Program-made: the position numbers and the translations under genes | Notes under the pieces: model-generated | What the model saw: the letters and a program-made list of their open reading frames with translations, nothing else | What the model was told of the DNA's origin: nothing | The model's database searches: none | Shown: positions 10,569-21,338 of the stretch, one piece after another | Layout of the letters: each line of letters starts with the position of its first letter | Position numbering within the stretch: the first letter of the stretch is position 1 | DNA from: Micractinium sp. NFX-FRZ | Lineage: Eukaryota; Chlorophyta; Trebouxiophyceae; Chlorellales; Chlorellaceae | Assembly: GCA_029339195.1 (NCBI GenBank) | Contig: JAPTJF010000033.1 | Coordinates: 62,001-126,000 of the forward strand | Direction of reading: 5' to 3' | Length of the DNA: 64,000 bases

Positions 10569-12965
10569 ATGCAGCAAGGGCCTGCCGAGGTTGCCAGAGC
10601 AGCTGCTGTGGGCACTCCACTGGCACCGACTGGCACAGCGGCTGGGAGCGGCGTGGGAGGCCAGCGGGCGTCACTGCCGCCTCCCAGGCAGCAGTCCCGC
10701 AAGCAGCAGCACCCGCAGCACCTGCCTGGGCTAGGCCCTGCGTTGGTTCCAGAGGGAGGAGGCGGTAGCGAGCAGGAGGAAGCAGCAGCCGGGTCGGTGG
10801 CAGCGGCAGCAACAGCAGCAGCAACAGCAACAGCACCTGCAGCGGCCGAGGCTGCAGGGCGGGAGGAAGAGGAGGAGGGGATGGAAGAGGAGGCAGAGGA
10901 GGAGCGGCAAGCATGCTCACACTGCGGCACAAACAGCAGCTGCAGGTGGTGCCGCAGCCGCACCACGGGTCAGCGTCTGTGCCATGCCTGCTATGAGTAC
11001 CAGCGCCAGCACGGCGGGCAGATGCGGCCGGTGGGCATTCAGTGCCTGCAGTGCGGCAGCGGTAGCCCGGGGACTGGGCGGGGTAAACATGCAGTCTGGC
11101 ACCCTCACCCTGTCAGCGGCGCACGCTGGGTGTGCGGCCCCTGCTTCTTTGCAGCGCGGCGGGAGGCTGACCCGCGGCAATGCCTGGAGTGCGGCGCTGC
11201 CAGCCCTGGTGGTGGCAAGGCCGCCTTCTGGCACCGCCACCCTGTCACAGGTGCGGAGTGGCTGTGCTGCCGCTGCTACGACAGGCGCAGAGGGGCACTC
11301 AGGCGGCAGCGGCGGAAGCAGGAGCAAGGGGAGGAAGAAGCAGAGGTGGAGCTGCGGAAGCGGCCTTCCTCCACCAGGCAGCAAACCGAAGCTGGCCTGC
11401 AGGGTGCCAAGCGCCACGGCCCAGCTGAACAGCGGCAGCAGCCGCCGGCAGCTGGCAGTAAGGGTACTGCTGATTCTGCACGCCCCATTGACATGGAAGC
11501 AGCAGAGGCAGCAGGGACAGGCACGGCAGCAGCGTCCGCCAAGCGCAAGGCAGAGGAGCAGGAGCGGCAGCAGCGGCGGGAGCAGGCGCAGCACGCGCAG
11601 GGGGATGACGTGTGGGAGCAGCAGGCTGAGGCACATGCCCGCTCCTCAACACCCTCTCCCCAGGCGGGGCAGCGGCTTGCACAGCCAACACCCCATCAGC
11701 ATGCTGCACACATGCCTGCCGGCCCCACTGCTGTGTCAGGAGGCAGCAAGCGGCAGCGCACGCAGCTTGAAGACCAGCAGCCTGTGCAGCTGCTGCCGCC
11801 ACAGGCCCCGGCACTGCAGTCGCTCCGCCGCCATGCCCCTGACGCCCTGCCAGAGCAGCAGCAGCAGCATGGCAACAGGCACCAAGCTACAACACAAGCG
11901 CAGGCACAGCAGCACCTGTCTCTGGTCCAGCAGCCAGCGCAGTCCGCCCCTGCCCGCATGCCTGCCCGCCCGAGGATGGAAGACGCCAGCACGCAGCGGC
12001 AGCAGCAGCAGCAGCAGCAGCAGTGGCAGCAGCAGCCGGCTGCCCAGCCGCAGCGGGCGCAGCCTCTGCTGCCTCTTCAACAGCAGCCGCACCAATCGCA
12101 GGCAGGCGGACGGCAGCAGCTTGAAGCACCACTGCTGGCGGAGCAGCAGCCGCTGTTTTCAAAACAACCGCGGCCGCTACCGCTGCCGCCACAGCTGGCA
12201 CTGCCGCAGCACCAGCAGCAGTCAGTACCACAGCCACAGGCACAGCCACAAGAGCAGCAGCCACAGGCACTGGAACAGCCTCAGCAACAGCCGCAAGAGC
12301 AGCCCTATCAGCAGCAGGAGCAGCAAGAGGGTGGGGTGGGTGATGTTCAGGGGCAGGAGGAGCTTCCTGGGACCCAGCAGCAGCGCGCACCTACATCGGC
12401 ACCGCCGTTGGTGCTGCCACTGCAGCTGCCGCTGCCATCTCAGCAGCCGCTGCCGCCGAAGGGCGGGCAGGAGCCAGTACGGCACCAACAGGCGCTGTCG
12501 GTACAGCACCCTCAGCAGCCACAACAGCAGCAGCAGGAGCGGCAGTCACAACAGCAGCAGGCACAAGACCTCGACTCCCTGCTGCTGGAGGCAGCTGCGG
12601 TGCCTGCAGCCGCCGCTGCTGGGTTGACTGCTGAGCTGGTGGGCGGCTTCACAACTTTGATGGACACGCTTCCGCCTGAGATGCGCACCGCACGGGTGAG
12701 GTGTCAGCATGGCCTGAGACGGAGCTCGCCTTGCTGTTTCAGTTAGCAAGACGCGAATGCTGGTTTGCATTCAAGGAACGTGGCAGCTACATATGCTGAA
12801 TGCTGTGTTGTGCAAGTTGGTGATCCTAGCTCCTTACAGTCTGCCTCTGCTTGCCTATGCACCCGCGTGCAGGAGCGCCGTTTGCAGCTGATGCTGCAGC
12901 AGGGGCTGCACGCTGCCGCTGCCCAGGTCATGAACATGGCGCTGCGCGTGGCAGGGTTCGCCTGA
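10569..12965 (+). CDS. GATA-like triple zinc finger, Gln-rich protein, copy 4
   Basis: Exons 10569-12695 and 12873-12965, about 739 residues, the longest and most diverged copy. Start MQQGPAEV. Fingers: CSHC...GQRLCHAC (x18), CLQC...WVCGPC (x26) and CLEC...WLCCRC (x24). Finger 3 has an extra Cys next to the third zinc ligand. The tail has insertions relative to copies 2 and 3, including QQEGGVGDVQGQEELPG at about 12310-12370, and ends LDSLLLEAAAVPAAAAAGLT then the conserved last exon (ERRLQLMLQQGLHA). The final intron sequence is unrelated over most of its length to that of the other copies, consistent with an older duplication. Role unknown, as for the other copies. Confidence 0.78.
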
Positions 12966-13427
12966 GCACGCATGGCTGCACTCGCAAGCTTCAGGACACC
13001 CCCTGTGCAAGCAGTCATCTGTACTCGGTCGCGCTTCTGTTGTACAGCTGGCGCCGACAGGGCGCAGCTGCAGCCAGTCGGTTAGCCAGCCTGCCATCAG
13101 GCTTACAAGTGTGCCTGCCCATGTCGGCCCCACGAGGCTTTGAACATCATGATTGATACCCCAACCCTCACTCCTCATGCATGCCCACACTACCGTCCTG
13201 CTCCTGTTGTTCCCTTGTTTTGTACAAATCCAGGAGTCTTACATGCTCCTCCCACCGATGCAACTTGCCCTGCCTATGCCTATCAGATGCTCTGTCACGT
13301 GTGCGGGCTGCCTGCGTTTCACAACCTTTCTCTGGCACTGTGTCCTGTGACACAGCAGCATGCCAGCCTGCTGCCCATGATTGAGATCCGTTCTGCTGTG
13401 TCGACTCACACCGACTTCGGGAGCCCA

Positions 13428-13432
13428 TGTAA
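13428..13432 (+). terminator. Possible polyadenylation signal TGTAA for copy 4
   Basis: TGTAA, the usual green-algal signal, about 460 bases after the copy 4 stop. The distance is long, so the link to copy 4 is tentative. Confidence 0.3.
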
Positions 13433-13754
13433 ATACTGAGCTTGGGGCACCAGCTACCACGCTGCCAGGGGCGCAAGACCCACCCAACCTACATACTGCA
13501 GGCAGCTGCCGCGTGGTGAGCCCTCTGAACCGATTTCTCGTTGCACCGCCTGATGCTCAACAGTACATGTCCCTGCCCCTGTCGGCGTCCTAACAGGCGC
13601 ACCCTCGTCTCCACTGCGGGGTGCAGCTCGTCAAGCACCCCTGTCGCTGCTAGCCCCTCCCCCGCGATGCGCTCCGCCACCAGTGCATGCCCGCTCCACC
13701 TGGCTCTGTCTCTGAGTGCTGTTCAATCAAGTGACATGGCAACTTTGTGTACTC

Positions 13755-13759
13755 TTACA
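13755..13759 (-). terminator. Polyadenylation signal TGTAA for CBP80
   Basis: TGTAA on the minus strand about 104 bases beyond the CBP80 stop, the same spacing as seen for NFXL and close to that for TsaE in this window. Confidence 0.55.
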
Positions 13760-13862
13760 ACGTTGCACAGTTGTGCTGTGCTCAGGCAGGAACTGAGGGG
13801 CCATGCAGGAGAACGACACATGAAGATGCAGGCCAGGCCACGGTAAGCCTCCAATGCCCCCA

Positions 13863-16800
13863 TCACAGGCACAGCTGTGACTCGACAGCTGCCCGAAGCT
13901 CAGCGGGCACCCCCTCGCCTGCCAGCACCTCCCCAGAGATGCGGTCAGCCACCTGTGCACACTGCACGCTGTAGCGGCGGATGAAGGACTTGAGGGCTGC
14001 CAGCATGAAGTCCTGCAGAGCGGTGGCCTCGTCAGCATCTGCACGGGGGGCAGGAGGAATGCTGGGGGCATGGTCAGTGTGCTGCCCGAAAGAGGAGAGG
14101 GGAAGGCAGTGGGGTGGGCGCATGGCTTGAGCGCCCCGCTTGCGCCGGGGAGCAGCACGGCGCCTGCCCTGCTGGTACCAGCACACCAGGTGGCTCAGCA
14201 GGCACATGCTAAACCCGCAAGCAATGTCCTCGTTCCCCATATGTTCCCGCCTGGCTGGCCCTGCCGCAACGCTACGGCCACACCCTGTCCCAAAGTCGTG
14301 TCCACCGCATCTCCCGCCACGGTGCTCTGCCCCCGCCCTTGCCCGCCCTCCTCAGCCCACGCACCCGTGTCCATAGCGTCTCCCTCTGCAGTGCGCTGCT
14401 CCGCCCCCGCCGCCAGCACCGACACAAAGCAGCGCACCACCTGCAGCAGCGCCCCCTGCTGCTGCTCCCGCGTCTCCTCAACGTACGCACGCTTTATCTG
14501 CGGGCAAGGTCATGGGTGTGGAGAGAGCTCTGTGAGAGAGGGAGGAGCTGCTGTGTCGGTGGTTGGGTGCAAGCAGCACAGCCCAGGCAAGGCACAGGCC
14601 ACGCCTTCCTCATTCCCTGGCCCCAGAGCTCCCATGACCTGCGCCTCTCACACCCCAAGACCCTCCTGCCCAGGCGTGCCCCACGGCTGAATGCTGCCCT
14701 GCTCGCCCCTCCGGCATTTTGTATGTACGCCCTCATCCAACTGCGCCGCTGCCTTTGCCGCCGTCTCATACAACCGCCTACCCAGCCCCCAGCCTCCCCA
14801 AGCTCCCCTCCCCCCCCCCCCCCCCAAAAGCACCTCGAGCGACTGCGACGCGTCGTCCAGCTGCGCCGCCACGTCCCCCGCCATCTCCCCTGCAGCCATG
14901 AGCGCATCCACTTGCGCCTGCAGGTGGGACACTGCCTCCTCGGTGGCACCCAGGTCATCGCGCGCATCCTGCAGCAGGTGGGAGGGGGGAAGGAGGAACG
15001 GGAGGGGCGTCGAGGCACAGGGGGGACGTGCGTGGGTTGCAGGGGCGGGTGCGTGAGAGCCAAGGCATGCTTGTGTGGGGCAGGGGGTCCCTGTCAGCCC
15101 ACATGCACACACGGCATTCCACAGAACCCCTGTTCACACCCCCACCCCCCCGCACCCCCGCTGCCAGCACCCTTTCTGCCCAGCACTTCAATAGCCTCCC
15201 ACCTGCACACGCGCAATGGTCTTGTTGATGGCGTTGTACAGTATCTCCCACGCCGCGCCGCTCAGGCTCTCGTCCCCCAGCGCGCGCACGCCGGTTGACC
15301 CAAACACCCAGCCAACAATGGCCTCCGCCGACACCAGGCGCAGCGTCATGAGGCGGTCCACCGCCATGGCGGCGCGCTGCGGGGAGGCGCGCCACACGGC
15401 GTTGGCAGCGCCTACCAGGGCCAGCTCGCCCTGCAGCGCAGCGGGAGACGCAGCGCAGCGGGGGCGCAGATCGGTGGTTGGGTGTTGAGTGGTTGGGTGT
15501 TCAGTGAAAGCTGTGAGGTGGTTGGAGTGTTCAGACGTTGGAAGAAGGGAAGATGGAGGCTGCAGGGGTGGAGTCAAGTACTGGGTCGACGACACCGGCC
15601 ATCGAACCAAGTATGTAACCTCACACCTACCCCCGGTCCCTGCCCACCCTCTTCCCCACCCACCCGCCCACCCCACCTCCATGCCGGCAGCATCCACCGC
15701 GTTCTTGAGGGGCCCGTAGTACCGCTCCAGCGCAATGACCATATGCGTGTACGACTTGGCGCCCGCAACCAGCAGGCAGCGCGCCCAGCAGCGCAGCATG
15801 CCCAGCGGCCCGCCCAGACGATCCTCCAGGCCCTGCAGGGTGGAAGATGAGGGGCCAGGCACAGGAGCAAGGGGGTGGTGGAGCGGTGATCAGGCGTGGG
15901 CATGGTAGTGGAGTGGGTTGCAGCGATGGTGGGAAGGCAAGGGAGAGCAGGGAAATGCAGGGGACAATCAGCGTGGGCGGGAGGTGGGTGGCAGGTGGCG
16001 GATGCGGCGCAAGCGAAACAAACAAAACAGAGGGAGCAGCCTGCTGTGCCATGAGAACCGCCACCCTTACCACCCCACCTGCTCCACCCTCCAGGCGTCA
16101 ATCTCCTCGGGCAGCGCCTTGCTGCGCACCAGCTGCAGGCGGCAAGGTGGGCAGGAGGGCAGGAGAGAGCTTAGTGGCCAACAGGCTCGGCCCGTGGCAC
16201 GCATGCCCCAGCACGCCCCTGCTTGCAAGAGCCCTGAACTGTGAAGCTCTCCCGGCAGCGGCAATCCCAACATACAACCTTTCCTGCTGCCTGATGAGTG
16301 CCACCAGCGCAGCGGCAGCGCTGGAGGCTCCGCGGCAAGGCACGGACTATCAGATGGCCGAAATCATCGTCACCACAGGCAAGCAAGTGGCCAGGCAATG
16401 CCAGCAAAGGCAGCACCTGCTGACTGTACCTGCAGCATCTTGGCGGCCCAGTACCCCTCGGGGTCTGTGGCGGCAGCGGTCTCGTCGTCGGGCGACGGCA
16501 GCCCCGCCACCTGCAGGCCAGGCGGAGGTGTGGAGGGCGGCGGGGGACGGGGCATGTGTTGGCACACGCTGGGCTGCTGGCACGGGGCTATGCTTAGTGG
16601 GCACGCACTGGGCACACCAGGCGTACTGGGCTCCGAAGTGCGGGCGGTGCATTGTGGGCAAGCACTTCCCATCAACTCAGCAGCCACAGCCCCTCCTTTC
16701 GGGCCCCCATACTCTCACCTCCCACCTCGTGCCCGCCACTAGCCGCAAACCGATGGCCACCACTGTTAGTCCCACCACCTCACACCCTCACCACTCCCAC

Positions 16801-19800
16801 AGCCACCAACGCGCCCCGCCCACCCCTGGCTTGGGCGGGCAGCAGCAAGCGGAACCCGTTTTGGCAGCGCCGGCATCAGGAAACCCACACAACCACCACC
16901 ACTCCGTTCCTTTCCCACGGCACGACGGCAAGCACCCACCTCTGGCTTGGGTGGCAGCAGGGGTCGGAAGTCCTCTGGCAGCACCGACTGGATGCGATCC
17001 CAGTAGGACAGCCGCACCAGGCGGTTGAGCACGGCCACACAGAAGCGCCTGCAGGGGCAGGTAGATAACCAGGACTCAAATTAAACTCCAGCAGGCAAGC
17101 GATGACGGGTGGCGGGGCGAGTTGTAAGGAACCCTTGGTTGCCCGCACGCGTGGAAAAGTCGTACACGCTTGGGGAGGCGAGAAGAGTGCCTTTGTAGGC
17201 GCCAAGTGAGGCAGGAGCAGGGCAGCGCTTGTATTGCCCTTCCCCCACTCCTTCCTCCCCCCCCCCCCAATTTCTCTGCCCTCTGCTTTTTCAAGCGCAC
17301 TGCCCACCAGCCCTCCCTGCCTCAGCAGCACACCTCTGGCCGTCGTATGCCGGCGCTGCCAGCACGTGGGCCCACTTGGCCCAGGGCCACACGTACTCAA
17401 AGTTGGACAGGTGGTAGGCCAGCCACTCGGCCAGGCGCAGGCGCAGGTGTGGGTCCAGAACGTTCATGCGTGCAAAGCACTCCCTGCGGGGAGGATTGAA
17501 CAAACAACAGTTATGGGAGGGAGGAGGACCAATGGGCGGCGGTTGGTATGGATGAAGCAGGCGCAGGTGAGGGGCCAACACGTCTGTTCATGCGGGCAAA
17601 GCACTCCAACCAGGGACAGTGGAGACCTGGGGCCAAAAGAGCACGCGTTGCCGCCACTGCAACTTCTCTTCCCCCTGGCCCCACTCAACCACACTTAGTT
17701 CTCACGCAGCTCTGCCCCGTGCAACCACCCAGGCCCCCGCCCAGCCCTTCCCCCTCTGCGCACCTGACGCATGCGCTCATGGCGCGCGGGAAGAGGCGCC
17801 TCAACTTGCACAGGTCCACCATGAGTGTGGAGTACATGATGGGCTTGAACTGGGGGCGGGGCAGGCGCAGCATCTGCCCAAACAGCACCTCGCACAGCAG
17901 CGGCTCGTAGGAGAAGGGCAGCGGGAGGCCTGGCGGGGGGGCAGGGGAGGAACAGGGGGGGTGCGGGAGGCAAGGTGGGGTTAAATGGACAGGCCCTGCC
18001 GTACATGTGAAAGGGACGGACAAGAAGAGGCGATGCCTGCTGTCTGAAGGGAGTGCCAGGTGCCCCCTTAATTGTGCACTGATCTCCTGCCACCCGCTCA
18101 ACACGGCTGCCTCATCATCCGCCCTGCCTCACCTCTTCACCAGCCGTTTACGCACCGACTCCCTGCCAGACCCCCAGCTGGGCTGTGCAGGCACCCAGCA
18201 ACCCTTTGAACCACCGCAAACCCTCCGTGCTGCGGCTGCTGACTCACTCCCCGCCAGCCGCTTGGCGCACTCCACCCGGTCCGACTCCCAGTAGGTGCAT
18301 GTGTCCAGGATGTAGTCCTCAGCCACCAGCCGCTCAACCAGCGGGCGGTCGCCCTGCAGGGGCGCCAGAGCCAGAGGGGGCCAGGAAGGTGGGCGGCGAG
18401 GTGTGGGTGGTCGAACAGGTGGCAACATCCCCGGGCCGCTTGAGCCGGCCAGCCTGTTGCCTGTTGCCTCCTGCCATTCCCCTGCACATGGCCGCAGCTC
18501 GAGCCCAGCAGCAGCATGGGGCTCCTTGGGCGCACCACATGCCACCACCACCACTGGCTGCTGGTGTTGGCCCACCTGCGTGTGCTGCTTCTCCAAAAGG
18601 TGGATGATGCCCCGGGGAGGGAAGGTCTCCAGCACGAGCGCGCCCACCTGCAAGGGGCGGCGAAGAAAGGCGCATGAGCAGGGGGGTGGGCAGTGGGCAG
18701 GGACATCGGTTGAGGGAGCCGTCTGGGTCAGGCGGGGCAGAGGGAGCAGCACACAGGGCGCTCGCTTCTTGGGCAGTGAGCGGTCGGTGGGCACGGCATC
18801 CGGAGCGCAGGGAGGACGGCGCTGAATGACGGAGCGTGCCCGCCTGCGCTTGCAGAGTGCGGGCCTCACACAGCTTCAGGCAGCAGCAACTGATCAGCAG
18901 CAGCAGCCGCAGCCAACAAAGCGCACGGCAGCAGGGCAGCACAGCGCAACACCCAGCGCACCAGCGTGGGGTTGGCGCCCTCGGGCAGCTGCACCGGCGC
19001 CGCCGCGGGCGCCTGCACGGGCGGCAGGTCGGATCCCTGCGCCTCCGCTAGCGCCACCTCGTGCGCGTTGTGCAGCCGCGGCACCGACTGCAGCTGCCAG
19101 TAGTTGGATTCCACCATCTCCTTCACGGCTGCCACCACCTCTGCCAGGAAGCTGGCGCCGCCGTTGTCGCTCCTGGCGGGTGGGCAGGGGAGGGGGATGG
19201 GATGCGGGATCAGGGATTGCAGGGGGCAAGGCATGAGATGGGTCCGGGGTGCTAGCATGCGAGTATGACGCCTGCAGCGAGCCTGGACGGGTGCTCGCAG
19301 CAGGCATGGCAGGGCACTTTGCAAGCCAGGAAAGATAGCCAGCCAACCAGCCACCCCGTCACCGCCACCGCACGAAGCCACCCTCGCCACCCAGTTTGCC
19401 GTACCACATGCCGTCCATCTATGATGGCGGCCAGCATACAAACCAGGCCGCCCACCAGCACCACTTCATCTGTCTGCCAGCCACACACCACCTGCCCACC
19501 CTCCCAGTGTGGGTGCACCACTCACTCGGCCACGGGGTCGCCCTCCTTGATTGCGGCGGCAAAGGGGCGCAGCCCAGGCTGGGTGGCGCGCGGCCGCTTG
19601 GCCATGTAGCCGTCCACCGCCGCCATGAGCGCCGCCAGCTCACCAGGCACCGACTCTGCCAGCTCGGGGCCGCCCCAGGGCAATGCCATGAGCGCTGCAT
19701 ACACCAGGTGGTCGGCATACGGCTGCCAGGAGCGGCCGTCGTCGCCCTCCGGGCCTGCCGCAGTGGCGGGAGGGAAGGCATGGGCGGTGCGGGGTAAGGA

Positions 19801-21048
19801 GGCGGAGATGGGACCCAGCTTGGCGGGTTGGGAGGAGCAGCGACAGCACCCGTGGATGCGCATCAGCAGCATCCGCAGCAGCCAAGGCAGTGCAGGCACC
19901 CGCAGCAACTTTGGCGGCCTCGGCATAGCCTGCGGAGGCCCCTGCAGCAGCAGCCAGGGGCGACAGCAGCCAGCCGCAGCAGCAGCCCCACACAGCAGGC
20001 AGGCAGGCAGGCAGGCAGGCAGGTAAGGTAACTGCAAAGCTTGACTCACTGGCCTCTGCCGCCGCCACTGCTGTGTCAACTAGGCTCCGCACCGTCGCCA
20101 GCAGGCTGGCGGCGTGCAGCACATTTGTGGCCACGAGGGCAGCGCAGAAGCGCAGCAGCAGGCGTGCGCGGCGTGGGCAGCCGCCCAGCTGCAGCGCTGC
20201 ATTCAGCTCATTGCCGGCACGGGCCACCAGGCCAGAGGCCACCTCGGGGTCGTCCACGTTCACCAGGCCTGCAGGGGGTGGGTACACAGGTGTAGGGGGG
20301 ACAGTGGGGCTTGTCACAAAAGCTTGCCAGCACACCAATCTCATGCCTCTTTCAAACCACTGCGGCGGGTGCTGAGCGATGGTGCGTGCACACTAGTTGG
20401 GTGCGCTGCACTGGAGGACAGGAAGGTTGGTGGGCATGCATGCACGCGCCGGCGGGCCGCAGCTTGCACAGCAGCCCACCAATGCCACCCCGCTGCTATT
20501 GGCGGCGGGAGCACCGGATACCGGCACCCTGCGCTTCATCAGCTAAACAACCGCACACCGCAACGCCCCCTGACTCACTCACCCACGATGAGAGCATACA
20601 CAGGGGCCTTGTGCGCCAGCTGCACCGCACAGTCGCACAGCATGCCGTGCACCAGCAGCGGGTTGGCGCGCGCCTCGCGCCGCAGCGCCCGCACCACCCC
20701 GCCCAGCGACTCCTCGTCCAGCTGGAAGCTTCCCTCCTGTATTGTAGATACACCCATGTGCGGAATGTGTCCGTGACGGGTTGCAATGCTGAGGGTGGGG
20801 TGCTGTCCTGAGCGCAGCAGCAGTGGCAGCGGCGGCGGCGGCGGCGGCTGGCGGCAGCCTCGCTAGGGTGTCCTTGGCGCTACCCGCGCGCCGCATCTTT
20901 TCAACCAGCCCACCTGGGGATCTCCCACTGTCAGCAGGCTGGACAGCAGCAGCTTAGAAGGGTCTACGGGCGCCTCCTCCTCCCGCCGACGCTTGTGGCC
21001 GCCCCCGCCATGGCCATAGCCCCCGCTCTGTCGGCGATAGTCTCCCAT
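13863..21048 (-). CDS. CBP80: Nuclear cap-binding protein subunit 1 (CBP80)
   Basis: Large subunit of the nuclear cap-binding complex, which with CBP20 binds the 5' cap of polymerase II transcripts for splicing, export and small-RNA processing. Seventeen exons: 20914-21048, 20583-20736, 20050-20268, 19526-19754, 18962-19172, 18576-18647, 18248-18353, 17764-17929, 17334-17483, 16940-17048, 16430-16510, 16088-16132, 15677-15832, 15203-15430, 14834-14968, 14365-14497, 13863-14038; 834 residues, the usual size. It starts MGDYRRQSGGYGHGGGGHKR, with a basic N-terminal nuclear signal. Family motifs run in order: LIVGLVNVDDP, SWQPYADHLVYAALMALPWG, LVERLVAEDYILD, YHLSNFEYVWPWAKWAHVL, VRLSYWDRI, SYTHMVIALERYYGPLK and AWEILYNAINKTIARVQ, covering the three MIF4G-like helical repeats. 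The exon 16 donor (GTGCGT) is the least certain boundary. Divergent from PP7 over 290 bases. Confidence 0.93.
14810..14825 (+). repeat. Run of 16 C within a CBP80 intron
   Basis: Homopolymer of 16 cytosines (poly-G on the CBP80 sense strand), lying just inside the donor side of the intron after exon 15. Runs like this are prone to length error in sequencing. Confidence 0.9.
19995..20023 (+). repeat. (CAGG)n microsatellite in CBP80 intron 3
   Basis: About seven tandem CAGG units. On the gene's sense strand it reads CCTG repeats within the intron. Confidence 0.85.
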
Positions 21049-21338
21049 GCTTTACAGCGCCCCAGAGGCGCCGCAGGCGGGGTGATGGGCAGGCTTGCCG
21101 ACACGGCAGTCGATCGCAGGCCGCTGTTTACTGCGATTGGTTCAGCGAATCGACGCAGATGCTCACGGAATGTTGACTTGCTTGCAGAAGGAGGTCCCTG
21201 CATGGGGCGCCCTCGTGGCAAAACTTGTGCGTTCTCCAAGACAGGCGTCGCTGGTGCGCGCCCATCTTCGCTCGACCACCGGGTGCGGTGCTGCAGCCCC
21301 CACCTGCTGGCAAGCGCCTGAAACGGGGCCCAATTCAA
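21049..21338. promoter_or_regulatory. Shared promoter region of CBP80 and PP7
   Basis: 290 bases between the two divergent start codons. No TATA box stands out. Both 5' leaders and promoters must fit here unless the PP7 leader is spliced from within CBP80. Confidence 0.6.

Larger units (their letters stand above)
1..13500 (+). repeat. Tandem array of four zinc-finger gene units (about 3.3-4.0 kb each)
   Basis: The same gene plus flanking spacer occurs four times in direct orientation. The intron donor of the last intron falls at 1368, 5326, 9366 and 12696, giving unit spacings of about 3.96, 4.04 and 3.33 kb. Spacers are also alignable: for example the AACAGCGGGCGCTGCCAG block follows copies 1, 2 and 3, and GGGAGCTGAGAGGAAAGCAC precedes copies 2, 3 and 4. 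Homology after copy 4 fades near 13,450-13,520. Copy 4 and its flank are the most diverged. Copies 2 and 3 share long near-identical stretches (for example 4200-4380 and 8225-8405), so they look like the youngest duplication or have been converted. The left edge lies outside the window. Confidence 0.9.
12966..13862. other. Convergent intergenic region, array edge to CBP80
   Basis: To about 13,450-13,520 this is a diverged 3' flank of the array unit. The rest separates copy 4 (+) from CBP80 (-) and probably holds both 3' ends. No gene recognised. Confidence 0.6.

Noticed and set aside
370..12627. Very long second-frame ORFs over each array copy (for example 370-1299, 3659-5257, 7804-9297, 10984-12627) rich in Ser, Arg and His, and minus-strand Leu/Ala/Cys-rich ORFs
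   Set aside because: They are the other frames of the CAG-rich Gln tails, where CAG, AGC and GCA repeats leave all frames free of stops. They lack the start, finger and splice conservation of the main frame.
19755..20049. Ala-rich open frame in the CBP80 intron between exons 3 and 4
   Set aside because: Exons 3 and 4 join in phase to give the family-like AEASPEGDDGRSWQP, so no exon is needed.
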